NCBI RefSeq assembly: GCF_014650695.1
Contig: NZ_BMVL01000021.1
Coordinates: 1-64,000 of the forward strand
Length of the DNA stretch: 64,000 nucleotides
Direction: 5' to 3'
Origin: Streptomyces avidinii
GTDB taxonomy: Bacteria > Actinomycetota > Actinomycetes > Streptomycetales > Streptomycetaceae
The notes under the pieces are model-generated. The model worked only from the letters and a program-made list of their open reading frames with translations, was not told the origin of the DNA and did no database searches. Below are positions 8,158 through 16,110 of this stretch, in pieces. The translations under genes were made by a program, and so were the position numbers. Position 1 is the stretch's first letter. The number at the start of each line of letters is the position of its first letter.

Positions 8158-8580
8158 ATGACGACAGAGAGCGCAGCCCGGACCACCGACATCGAGGCCA
8201 TCCACCGGGTGGTGGCCGCCGTCGAGGCCTCCCAGCAGGCCAAGGACCCCGACGCCTTCCTCTCCCTGTTCCACCCCGACGCCCTGTGGACCACCGGCGG
8301 CGGCAAGGTCCTCATCGGCCTAGATGCCATCTCCGGGTTCACCCGCGAGGTCCTGCCCGGCGCGAGCTGGGAGGGCCGGGTCAGCTACACCGTCACCCAT
8401 GTCCAGTTCCTCCGTCCGGACGTGGCCGCGGTCAAGGTCAGCCAGCTGTACCACTCGGCCGACGGGCCCGGGGACGAGGGCGTGCCGACGTACGTGATGA
8501 CCAAGCAGGACGATGGCCGCTGGCTCCTGACCGTCTGCCAGAACACCCAGGTCCAGAAGGACCGGGTCCACAAGACCTGA
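8158..8580 (+). CDS. SgcJ/EcaC-type SnoaL-like (DUF4440) protein
   Basis: A protein of about 140 residues with the NTF2-like fold sequence pattern. An N-terminal helix (DIEAIHRVVAAVEASQQAKDPDAFLSLFHPDALWTT) is followed by a beta-sheet core ending in WLLTVCQNTQV. SgcJ/EcaC-type proteins are small cavity proteins, some found in natural product clusters, most without known substrate. The ATG at 8158 is preferred, giving a leaderless transcript, because the operator and -10 region overlap any ribosome site for the GTG at 8149. The SoxR-like operator suggests induction by redox-active compounds. Confidence 0.82.
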   Translation: MTTESAARTTDIEAIHRVVAAVEASQQAKDPDAFLSLFHPDALWTTGGGKVLIGLDAISGFTREVLPGASWEGRVSYTVTHVQFLRPDVAAVKVSQLYHSADGPGDEGVPTYVMTKQDDGRWLLTVCQNTQVQKDRVHKT

Positions 8581-8735
8581 CCGGCCGGGCCGCAATGATC
8601 GGGGGGCGGGGGACCTCCCCCGTATTCGGGTGAACCTCGGCCCGGGCGGCGGTGCGGGGACGGACCTACCGGCGTGGCGCGATCCCTGCCGCGGGATACA
8701 GGGCGGGAACCCCCACAGAGAGGCCCACGTTCCCC

Positions 8736-10295
8736 ATGCGCCGTCGTTTCCTGCTCCCCGCCTCCGCCGCGGCGACCGCCTTCACCGCCACCGTCTCGCT
8801 CGCCCTGACCGCACCCGCCGCCTCCGCCGGGACGGGCGGGGGCGGGCACGAGCACGAGCCCTGGGTGGTGCGCTCCGCCGCGCAGCGCACGGACGCCGAG
8901 GCGCTGCGTTCACTGTGCGGCGAGCAGAAGGAGGGCAGACCCGAGCGCCGCACGTTCCCGCTCTTCGGGCGTGGCAAGGGCTTCACCGCGGTGCAGGACT
9001 TCCAGCGCCAGGAGCCGGACGGCACGGTGTACTGGGGCGGCCACGACCCGAAGAACCCGCAGAACACCATCTCCGTGTCCGCCATCGGGGCCTGCACCGA
9101 AGGGCCGGTCACCCTCTCCGGCGTCATCACGATCGGCTTCCGCCAGTACGCGTACCAGCCGCTGGCCAAGCGCCCGGGCTGGTACGAGCTCCAGGAGATC
9201 GACTCCCTCGCGCTGCCGCCCAGCGGGCGCGGCATCGACACGGTCGAGGTCCGCCGGAAGAAGCCGCACCACCCGCACAAGCCGCACAAGCCGCAGAGGC
9301 CGGGCCTGAGGGCCGCCACGCCCAACGACCCGGCCGCCATCGACATCGTCGTCGCCTACACGCCGGCCAGCGTCGCCGTGATGGGCAGCGTCCAGGCGGT
9401 CCTGGGGCAGATCACCTACGGCGTGAACCAGCTCAACAGGGCGCTCGCCACCGACAACGTGCCGGCCAGCGTGCACGTCGTCAACACGTACCGGACCGCG
9501 GCGACCGGTGTCCCCCGCGAGAACGTGAACACCCTGCTCGAGATGATCCGCAACCCCGCGAACACGGTCCTCGGGGCCACGGCCGCCGCCCAGCGGCAGA
9601 CGTACGGCGCCGACCTCGTGGCGCTGCTCGCCTCCGTCCCCTTCGAGGACAGCTCCGGGGCGGCGACCCTGCCCGAACCGGGCCCGTCGTCGACGACCGA
9701 CAGTGCCGCGTTCTCGGTCACCAGCATCGGGTCCGTGACGGCCTGGGAGAACCTCGCGCACGAGATCGGCCACAACTTCGGTATGAAGCACGACCGTCTG
9801 ACGGTCGCGCGCCAGAACGGAACCACCCCTCCGGGCACGTTCAACTACGGCTGGGTCACGCCCAACGGCCAGCACCGCACGCTCATGGCCTACTCCAACG
9901 CCTGCCCCCAGGCGTGCAACGTGGTCAACTCGTACTCCACCCCCGACCGCACCTGGAACAACCAGCCCCTGGGCAACGCCCTGAACGACAACGCCGCCGT
10001 CGCACTGCAGAACGCGGACATCCTGGCCGGGTACCGCGCGTCCACGGTGACCAACCGCGTCTCCCTGACCCTGCTCCACGGCCCCGCGGGCGCGGGCACG
10101 GTCCGGGTCAGCGAGTACGGTCCGTACGACCCCGGCACGCAGGTCACCGTCACCGCCGTCCCGAACCCCGGCTTCCGGTTCGACGCCTGGGCGGTCGACG
10201 GTTTCGAGCTGGAGGGCAACAACCCGAACTACCAGCTCACCATGAATGCGGACCGGACCATCAACGCCCTGTTCGCGCCGATCGCGCAGCCGTAG
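8736..10295 (+). CDS. secreted metzincin-type zinc metalloprotease
   Basis: A 519-residue exported protease. An N-terminal signal peptide (RRRFLLPASAAATAF, then ALTAPAASA, probable cleavage near residue 31; the RRxFL pattern could allow Tat export) precedes a basic pro-region with a His/Pro/Lys-rich linker at about 175-190. The catalytic domain carries the metzincin zinc motif HEIGHNFGMKH (His342, His346, His352; Glu343 catalytic) and a downstream Met-turn-like LMAYS. The C-terminal 80 residues resemble a beta-rich bacterial repeat (VTAVPNPGFRFDAWAVDG), probably for surface or substrate binding. GAGAGG lies 12 bp before the chosen ATG. It is monocistronic and ends at a strong hairpin. Confidence 0.88.
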   Translation: MRRRFLLPASAAATAFTATVSLALTAPAASAGTGGGGHEHEPWVVRSAAQRTDAEALRSLCGEQKEGRPERRTFPLFGRGKGFTAVQDFQRQEPDGTVYWGGHDPKNPQNTISVSAIGACTEGPVTLSGVITIGFRQYAYQPLAKRPGWYELQEIDSLALPPSGRGIDTVEVRRKKPHHPHKPHKPQRPGLRAATPNDPAAIDIVVAYTPASVAVMGSVQAVLGQITYGVNQLNRALATDNVPASVHVVNTYRTAATGVPRENVNTLLEMIRNPANTVLGATAAAQRQTYGADLVALLASVPFEDSSGAATLPEPGPSSTTDSAAFSVTSIGSVTAWENLAHEIGHNFGMKHDRLTVARQNGTTPPGTFNYGWVTPNGQHRTLMAYSNACPQACNVVNSYSTPDRTWNNQPLGNALNDNAAVALQNADILAGYRASTVTNRVSLTLLHGPAGAGTVRVSEYGPYDPGTQVTVTAVPNPGFRFDAWAVDGFELEGNNPNYQLTMNADRTINALFAPIAQP

Positions 10296-10313
10296 GCCCC
10301 CGTCCCGGCCCCC

Positions 10314-10346
10314 GAGGGTGCCCTGCCGATCGGGCCGGGCACCCTC
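10314..10346. terminator. bidirectional terminator hairpin
   Basis: GAGGGTGCCC (10314-10323) pairs perfectly over 10 bp with GGGCACCCTC (10337-10346). It sits between the convergent protease gene and the minus-strand ECF operon, whose last stop codon it touches. Confidence 0.75.
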
Positions 10347-11002
10347 TAGCTAGGGGCGGAGAGCGCCTGGGCCATGGCGACGCCGGTTTTGACGGCGTCG
10401 CGCCAGATTCGGCCCGTGGTCAAGACCTGGGCGGCCAGCCTCGTGTACTCGGCGTATTCGTAGGGGTCGCATCCGGGCCGGTTCGGCCGGGTCTGTGTGG
10501 CTCCGGGGTTGCGCTCGTGCCACTTGTGCAGGGCGTCGGTGGCCGGCCGGGAAACGTGGTAGCACCCCGCCTTGGCACGGACGACAAGGTCGGCGGGCAG
10601 GTCGACCGAGAGCTGCTCGCTGAAGCCGAAGTTCGCGGAGCCGACCCATCGTCCTCGGGACTGGCCCGGAACGGCCGGCAGGTCCTGGCGATCCCATCCC
10701 CGTTCGGTGATGACCTGGACCAGTCCGGCGGTGACGAGCGCCCTGCGGCTGTCGAACAGCTGCCCGGCCCGTCGCAGCTGTTCCTTCTGCAGCTCCCACC
10801 GGGCCCTGCGGGCCGCAGCCGTGCGGCGGTCGAGACCACACGTGTCGGCCATGTTGTCGGCCTTGGCACGTTTCAGCTCGCCCGTGAAGTACGGCGCGAG
10901 GCTGGATAAGCCGCTGAGGGTCCCCTCGGCCAAGTACACCGTGACCTTGATGCTTCCGACGCCGGCCGGAAAGTTCTCCATACCGTCCCCCGCCCTGGTC
11001 AC
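10346..11002 (-). CDS. hypothetical protein coupled to ECF sigma factor
   Basis: A 218-residue soluble protein of no family I recognise. It starts MTRAGDGMENFPAG and then has a strand-rich opening (GSIKVTVYLAEGTLSG). Charged helices follow (RRTAAARRARWELQKEQLRRAGQLFDSRRALVTAGLV), then a region rich in aromatic residues and Arg. No membrane span or zinc-binding HxxxCxxC anti-sigma motif is visible. The GTG at 11002 overlaps the sigma factor stop by 4 bp (GTGA), so its translation depends on the sigma factor gene. That tight coupling is the main clue that it acts with the sigma factor, as a partner or a target. An internal ATG at 10981 is the alternative start. Confidence 0.75.
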   Translation of the reverse strand: MTRAGDGMENFPAGVGSIKVTVYLAEGTLSGLSSLAPYFTGELKRAKADNMADTCGLDRRTAAARRARWELQKEQLRRAGQLFDSRRALVTAGLVQVITERGWDRQDLPAVPGQSRGRWVGSANFGFSEQLSVDLPADLVVRAKAGCYHVSRPATDALHKWHERNPGATQTRPNRPGCDPYEYAEYTRLAAQVLTTGRIWRDAVKTGVAMAQALSAPS

Positions 11003-11622
11003 GTCTCGATGTGCTTCGCAGAGGGGACGCCGAACAGCTCGCGCAGGGTCTGCAGCGCACGCGAGTGGGCACGCCTGAGTAGGGGCACCGGGATGGACAG
11101 CTCCTGGGCAGCTTCCTGGTACGACATCCCGTTGATGTAGATCAAGACGACGGCCTCGCGCTGGCGCACGGGCAAGCTCCTGATCTTCAGGAGCAGCTCC
11201 TCGCGGAGGTAGTTCTCCACGACGATGTCCTCGGCCGAGCGCTCGGTCTCCTGCGGCAGGACGTCCCAGTCGTCCCCGATCAGGACCTCGGTGTTCCTCC
11301 GGCGCACCCGCAGGAGATCCTTCAGGGCGTTCCTGGCCGTCATGGTCAGGTAGGCGCGAGGGTTGTCGATGTCGCGCTCGGGGCGGAACCTCGCGTAGCG
11401 GGCCGCGGCCTGGCTGAGCGCATCTTCGATCAGCGTGTCCTCCGCGGCTTGGCGCCGCAGGTAGTTGCGCAGGAAGTCGTGGTGCTCGAAGAATTCTTGG
11501 TACGCCTGCTCCGTCGTCACGTGGGTCCGGCGCTCGGCGAAGTCGCGGGCGGAGGGTTCGGGCAGGGCTGCTGCCCCGACGGCCGGAGCCGTCGGGGCAG
11601 CAGAGTGTTCGTTGGCGGGCAC
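10999..11622 (-). CDS. ECF-type RNA polymerase sigma factor
   Basis: About 207 residues. Region 2 begins at YQEFFEHHDFLRNYLRRQ and contains DALSQAAARYARF and NPRAYLTMTARNALKDLLR. Region 4 is IRSLPVRQREAVVLIYINGMSYQEAAQELSIPVPLLRRAHSRALQTLREL, with a clear helix-turn-helix. Regions 1.1 and 3 are absent, as in ECF factors. The GTG at 11622 is used because it follows the upstream stop by 2 bp; a GTG near 11520 is the alternative. It sits between two unknown genes with tight coupling on both sides. No recognisable anti-sigma domain is encoded nearby. Confidence 0.85.
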   Translation of the reverse strand: MPANEHSAAPTAPAVGAAALPEPSARDFAERRTHVTTEQAYQEFFEHHDFLRNYLRRQAAEDTLIEDALSQAAARYARFRPERDIDNPRAYLTMTARNALKDLLRVRRRNTEVLIGDDWDVLPQETERSAEDIVVENYLREELLLKIRSLPVRQREAVVLIYINGMSYQEAAQELSIPVPLLRRAHSRALQTLRELFGVPSAKHIET

Positions 11623-11624
11623 GA

Positions 11625-11942
11625 CTACCAGCCGAAGGCGAACCGCGCCTTGCCGTCCGGGCGCTCGAAGACCACGCGCTTGGGGAGCAGGCGCGCGAGG
11701 TAGCGGCCGAAGAGGCGCGCCGTGTTGCAGATCATCTCCAAGCTGGAGAGCACGATGGCGACCGCCATGGCGGTGTCCAGCGGGTCGCTCCAGTCGAGCG
11801 TGCCGCTCTTCCAGCGCAGCAGCTCGATCACGATGATCGTGATCGAGACGCCGCGCCGGCCGCGTCGGGTCCACGGGGCGGCCTGGGGCTGGGCGCCGCA
11901 GGCCGCCGTGTGTACGGCCTGCGGCAGGGTCTTCTTGCCCAC
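11625..11942 (-). CDS. small hypothetical protein heading the ECF operon
   Basis: A 105-residue protein preceded by an excellent ribosome site (GAGGGA, 8 bp before the GTG at 11942). Its N-terminus is Ala/Gln/Arg-rich. One hydrophobic helix lies at about residues 33-43 (ITIIVIELLRW) and an amphipathic or second hydrophobic helix at about 55-76 (DTAMAVAIVLSSLEMICNTARLFG). It ends with a basic segment, DGKARFAFGW. It may be membrane-associated and could hold the sigma factor at the membrane, but no known anti-sigma motif is present. The stop is separated from the sigma start by only 2 bp. Confidence 0.68.
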   Translation of the reverse strand: MGKKTLPQAVHTAACGAQPQAAPWTRRGRRGVSITIIVIELLRWKSGTLDWSDPLDTAMAVAIVLSSLEMICNTARLFGRYLARLLPKRVVFERPDGKARFAFGW

Positions 11943-12534
11943 GGGTGTCTTCCCTCTGTCGTCGTGTGCCGTTGGGCCGGTGCCGCAGGTGACTTGGGAA
12001 GAGTCAGGTACCGGGAGCCGCAGGCGAGTGCGTGGGAAAACTGTGCCACGTCCCCAAGGGGCGGTCAGTACACGGAAAGTGACGCGCCAAAAGGCGGGGA
12101 AGTTTGAACGCGGCAGCTCAGCGGCCCTTCGCGCCGCGAGGACTCCCCGACGGGCGCTGAAAACGGTGGCCGACGCCACATCGTGCACTGCTACCACGAC
12201 AGGGCCCGCCGCCTCGACTCTTCCCAAAGCGGCGGCGGCGGACCCAGAGGGAAGACACCCGCAAGTAGGTGTCTTCGCTCATACGACGCGCCGGTCCCTG
12301 CAGACGGGTCGTCAATGTGACTCACATCACTACCAGTTGGCCTACAGTACGTCCCCTTCGATGCCGAAGGCGTCGCCGTCGACGGCCTGACGCACCCCAT
12401 GGCGGGCCTTGGACCGTGCAGGCGAGCGAAGAAGGCGCAGCTCAGAAGCCTCCAATCCGAGCAGCATGCGAGACCCTCGCCACCGGCCTGCTCCACTACC
12501 ACGACGTTCGCACAACAGGCTGAACAGCCCTCAT
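11943..12534. other. intergenic region upstream of the ECF operon
   Basis: About 590 bp in which no frame has both convincing codon bias and a start. It should carry the promoter of the minus-strand ECF operon. Local composition is less G+C-rich than the surroundings, especially around 12310-12360. I see no further repeat or RNA gene. Confidence 0.5.
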
Positions 12535-12729
12535 GTCGCGTTCGTAGACGGTCTTCCAACTACCGAAACACTCTGGAAGGTCACGCCTGGGTATGCCGGT
12601 CCGCACCCGGAAGAGGATCCCGTTGACCACCTGTCGGTGATCGCTCCAACGGCCACCGCGTCGCCCGACAGACGGCGGATGCGGCTCCGGCCGCACCCAC
12701 TCCGCATTTGTCGGATCACCCCGCCCCAT
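12535..12729 (-). pseudogene. IS5-type transposase N-terminal remnant
   Basis: On the minus strand, about 60 residues read like the N-terminus of IS5-family (IS4/IS5 superfamily) transposases: WVRPEPHPPSVGRRGGRWSD, then HRQVVNGILFRVRTG, then IPRRDLPECFGSWKTVYERD. The conserved D/N-x-R-x-V-x-N-G-I-L and W-R-D-L-P-like core is clear. After the ERD the frame runs into unrelated sequence and a stop at 12498, and no catalytic DDE region follows. No terminal inverted repeats are recognisable. It is a fragment left by an old insertion. Confidence 0.72.
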
Positions 12730-12782
12730 GCCGAGCACAACGACCCACCAGCCCGACAGCCACACGATCCGCCGGACAGAAC

Positions 12783-15050
12783 CTAGCCGCGCCCCGTGGG
12801 CGGTGTGCGGCTTCCCGCGCGGTAGGGGGCCGGCCAGACGGCGGCCGGTCCCGCGTAGGACTGCTCGGCGGCCGCGTGCAGGGTCCAGTGGGGGTCGTAG
12901 AGGTGCGGGCGGCCCAGCGCGCAGAGGTCGGCGCGGCCGGCCAGCAGAAGGGAGTTCACGTCGTCCCAGGAGGAGATGGCTCCGACGGCGATGACGGGGA
13001 CGCCGAGCGCGTTGCGGATCCGGTCGGCGTACGGGGTCTGGTACGAACGGCCGTACTCGGGTGCCTCGTCCGCGACCACCTGGCCCGTCGAGACGTCGAC
13101 GGCGTCCGCGCCGCGGTCGGCGAAGGCGGCCGCGATCCGTACCGCCTCCTCGGGCGAAGTGCCGCCGGGCGCCCAGTCGGTGGCCGAGATGCGGACCGTC
13201 ATCGGGCGGTCCTCGGGCCACACCGCGCGGACCGCGTCGAAGACCTCCAGCGGGAAGCGCAGCCGGTTCTCCAGGGAGCCGCCGTAGTCGTCCGTGCGGT
13301 GGTTGGTCAGCGGGGACAGGAAGCCGGAGAGCAGGTAGCCGTGGGCGCAGTGCAGTTCGAGCAGGTCGAATCCGCAGTCGGCGGCGCGGACTGCGGCGGC
13401 CGCGAACTCGGAGCGCAGCGCCGCCAGGTCCTCGCGGGCCAGGGCGCGCGGGAGCGCCGAGACGCCGGGCCGGTAGGGCAGCGCGGAGGCGGCCACCAGC
13501 GGCCAGTTGCCTTCCGGCAGCGGGTCGTCCATGCCCTCCCACATCACCCGCGTGGAGCCCTTGCGGCCGGCGTGCCCGAGCTGGACGCCGAGGGCGGTGC
13601 CGGGTGCGGAGGTGTGGACGAAGTCGGCGATCCGCTTCCAGGCGGCCGCCTGTTCCTGGGTGTAGAGGCCGGTGCAGCCGGGGGTGATCCGGCCCTCGGC
13701 GGAGACGCAGACCATCTCCGTCATCACCAGGCCGGCGCCGCCGAGGGCCCGGCCGCCCAGGTGCACGAGGTGGAAGTCGCCGGGTACGCCCTCCTCGGCC
13801 GAGTACATGTCCATCGGTGAGACGACGACCCGGTTGCGCAGGGTCAGCCCCCGCAGGGTGAAGGGGGTGAACATGGGCGGGGTTCGCATCCCGTCCGGCT
13901 CGTCCGGTGGGCAGCCGAAGTCCCGTTCCACGGCCCGGGTGAACCGCTCGTCGCGCAGCCGCAGGTTGTCGTGCGTGACCCGGCGGCTGCGGGTGAGGAG
14001 GTTGAAGGCGAACTGCCGGGCGGGCTGGTCGACGTAGCCCGCGATCTCCTCGAACCAGTGCCGGCTCGCGGCGGCCGCCCGCTGGGTGCTGGCGACGGCC
14101 GGACGGCGCGCCGCCTCGTACGCGGCCAGTGCCGCCGGTACGTCCCCGGGTGCGGCGCCCACGGCCTCGGCGAGCGCGAGCGCGTCCTCCACGGCCAATT
14201 TGGTGCCGGAGCCGATGGAGAAGTGGGCGGTGTGCGCCGCGTCGCCGAGCAGGACCACGTTGCCGTGGGACCAGCGCGCGTTGACGACGGTACGGAACTG
14301 CGTCCACGCGGAGTGGTTGCCGTGCAACGGGCGGCCGCGCAGGGCCTCGCCGAAAATCTTGGCGCAGCGGGCCGCGGACTCGTTCTCGTCGCACAGGTCG
14401 AAGCCGGCCGCCCGCCACACCTCGTCGCGCATCTCGACGATCACCGTGGAGGCGTCGGCCGAGTAGGGGTAGGCGTGCAGCTGCATGACCCCGTGCTCGG
14501 TCTCCGCGATCTCGAAGCGGAAGGCGTCGAAGGCGAAGTCGGCGGCGAGCCAGATGTAACGGCAGCGTCCGCTCGTCAGCGTCGGGCCGTAGTGTGCCGC
14601 GTCCGCCTCCCGGATGGCGCTGTGCACCCCGTCGGCCGCGACCACCAGGTCGTACGAGGCCGCGAGCTCGGCAGCGGCCGGCGCCCCGGAGCGGAAGCGC
14701 AGCCGGACTCCCAGCCCGGCGCAGCGCTCGTGCAGGATCTCCAGCAGCCGGCGCCGCCCGATGGCCGCGAAGCCGTGGCCGCCGGAGGTCAGCAGCCGCC
14801 CCCGGTGCACGATGTCCACGTCGTCCCAGCGCACGAACTCCGCGCTCAGGGCCGCGTGGACGAGGGTGTCGGCCCGTTCGATGCCGCCGAGGGTCTCGTC
14901 GGAGAGGACCACGCCGAAGCCGAAGGTGTCGTCCGGGGCGTTGCGTTCCCAGACCTCCACCCGGTGGCCCTGCCGGGCCAGCAGTGCGGCGGCGTACAGC
15001 CCTCCCGGTCCCCCGCCGACGACGGCGACCCGCATGGCACCAGGAGTCAT
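12783..15050 (-). CDS. aryl-CoA monooxygenase / OYE-type reductase fusion
   Basis: A 755-residue fusion protein. Residues 1-385 are a class A flavin monooxygenase: GGGPGG at 12-17 binds the FAD ADP part and GDAAHT at 268-273 contacts its ribityl phosphate. From about residue 390 to the end is an Old-Yellow-Enzyme-type NADH:flavin oxidoreductase (FTPFTLRGLTLRNRVVVSPM, then LGHAGRKGST, then HCAHGYLLSGFLSPLTNHR). This layout is that of 2-aminobenzoyl-CoA monooxygenase/reductase and of salicylyl-CoA 5-hydroxylase. It probably hydroxylates, and may reduce, the aromatic ring of a CoA thioester made by the ligase at 4393. It follows the enoyl-CoA hydratase gene by 4 bp. Confidence 0.88.
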   Translation of the reverse strand: MTPGAMRVAVVGGGPGGLYAAALLARQGHRVEVWERNAPDDTFGFGVVLSDETLGGIERADTLVHAALSAEFVRWDDVDIVHRGRLLTSGGHGFAAIGRRRLLEILHERCAGLGVRLRFRSGAPAAAELAASYDLVVAADGVHSAIREADAAHYGPTLTSGRCRYIWLAADFAFDAFRFEIAETEHGVMQLHAYPYSADASTVIVEMRDEVWRAAGFDLCDENESAARCAKIFGEALRGRPLHGNHSAWTQFRTVVNARWSHGNVVLLGDAAHTAHFSIGSGTKLAVEDALALAEAVGAAPGDVPAALAAYEAARRPAVASTQRAAAASRHWFEEIAGYVDQPARQFAFNLLTRSRRVTHDNLRLRDERFTRAVERDFGCPPDEPDGMRTPPMFTPFTLRGLTLRNRVVVSPMDMYSAEEGVPGDFHLVHLGGRALGGAGLVMTEMVCVSAEGRITPGCTGLYTQEQAAAWKRIADFVHTSAPGTALGVQLGHAGRKGSTRVMWEGMDDPLPEGNWPLVAASALPYRPGVSALPRALAREDLAALRSEFAAAAVRAADCGFDLLELHCAHGYLLSGFLSPLTNHRTDDYGGSLENRLRFPLEVFDAVRAVWPEDRPMTVRISATDWAPGGTSPEEAVRIAAAFADRGADAVDVSTGQVVADEAPEYGRSYQTPYADRIRNALGVPVIAVGAISSWDDVNSLLLAGRADLCALGRPHLYDPHWTLHAAAEQSYAGPAAVWPAPYRAGSRTPPTGRG

Positions 15051-15054
15051 GTGG

Positions 15055-15882
15055 CTACCTGCCCTTCCACTCCGGCGGCCGCTTCCCGGTGAAGGCCGCG
15101 TGGAACTCCGCGTAGTCCTGGCCGTGCATCAGCAGGGCCTGCGTGTTGGCGTCCAGTTCCACGGACGCGGCCAGCGGCATGTCGAGCTCGGCGGTGAGCA
15201 GGGCCTTGGTCTGTGCGTGGGCGAGGGCGGGGCCCGCGGCCAGGTGCGCGGCGAGTTCGGCGGCCCGCACGTGGGCCTTGCCCTCCTCGGTGAGTTCGCT
15301 GAGCAGGCCGATCCGCTCGGCCTCGGCCGCGCGTACGGGCTCTCCGAGCATCAGCAGCCGGGTGGCGTGGCCGAGGCCGACGACGCGGGGCAGCAGGTAG
15401 GCGGCGCCCATGTCCCCGCCGGAGAGACCGACGCGGGTGAAGAGGAAGGCGAAGCGGGCGGTGGGGTCGGCGATCCGGAAGTCCGCGGCGAGCGCCAGGA
15501 CCGCGCCGGCTCCGGCGGCCACCCCGTGGACCGCGGCGATCACGGGGAAGGGGCATTCGCGGATGGCGCGCACCACCTGGCCGGTCATCCGGTTGAAGTC
15601 GAGGAGCTGGGCGGTGTCCATGGCGAGGGTGGCGCCGATGATCTCGTCCACGTCCCCGCCGGAGCAGAAGCCGCGCCCTTCGCCGCCCAGTACGAGGGCG
15701 CGCACGGATCGCTCTCTGGACAGTTCGCCGAGCAGATCGCGCAGGTCGGCGTAGGCGCCGAAGGTGAGCGCGTTCAGCTTCTGGGGGCGGTCGAAGGTGA
15801 CGGTGGCGACGCCGTCCTGCCGGGTGACCCGGAGGTGGTGCCACCGTTCGGTCGCTGGGGTGGAACCGGTGAAGGGGCTCAC
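15055..15882 (-). CDS. enoyl-CoA hydratase/isomerase family protein
   Basis: A 275-residue crotonase-fold protein. The first oxyanion-hole segment is GEGRGFCSGGDVDE (about residues 67-80) and the second is HGVAAGAGAVLALAADFRIA (about 119-138). At the site where hydratases usually carry the second catalytic Glu it has Asp157 in VGLSGGDMGAAYLL, so it could act as a hydratase or as a ring-opening hydrolase. It is the first gene of the operon with the monooxygenase/reductase fusion and lies directly downstream of operator copy 2. Substrate inferred: an alicyclic or opened-ring enoyl-CoA of the aryl-CoA pathway. Confidence 0.9.
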   Translation of the reverse strand: MSPFTGSTPATERWHHLRVTRQDGVATVTFDRPQKLNALTFGAYADLRDLLGELSRERSVRALVLGGEGRGFCSGGDVDEIIGATLAMDTAQLLDFNRMTGQVVRAIRECPFPVIAAVHGVAAGAGAVLALAADFRIADPTARFAFLFTRVGLSGGDMGAAYLLPRVVGLGHATRLLMLGEPVRAAEAERIGLLSELTEEGKAHVRAAELAAHLAAGPALAHAQTKALLTAELDMPLAASVELDANTQALLMHGQDYAEFHAAFTGKRPPEWKGR

Positions 15883-15906
15883 GCCATCGAAGGTATCACC
15901 AGATCG

Positions 15907-15919
15907 TGACTGCCGTCAC
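15907..15919. promoter_or_regulatory. putative PaaX-type operator, copy 2
   Basis: TGACTGCCGTCAC, identical to 4277-4289, lies 24 bp upstream of the enoyl-CoA hydratase start. It links this operon with the ligase-PaaX and acyl-CoA dehydrogenase-RidA operons 11 kb away. Confidence 0.55.
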
Positions 15920-15957
15920 AGAAGCGCAACATCTTCACCCCGGCGGCCGCCCCGGTC

Positions 15958-16019
15958 GCGCCGGGGTGCCTCAGTGCCGGGGCGCCGGGGCGCCGGGGTC
16001 CCTCAGCGCCGGGGTGCCG
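15958..16019. repeat. short GC-rich tandem repeat
   Basis: GCCGGGG occurs five times in about 60 bp, in imperfect units of the form CGCCGGGGTGCCTCAG. It sits between the hydratase promoter and the ATPase gene. It is non-coding as far as I can tell. Confidence 0.6.
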
Positions 16020-16110
16020 CACAGGATGAGAATTCGACTTCGTATCGTTGAAACCGGGAGTTCACCCCCGGCCCGCACCCGAACCCGACCCCGGAACGGA
16101 TGGTCCTTCC

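Noticed and set aside
8638..10909. 759-codon plus-strand open frame overlapping the metalloprotease
   Set aside because: It is out of frame with the protease, whose signal peptide and zinc motif are unambiguous.
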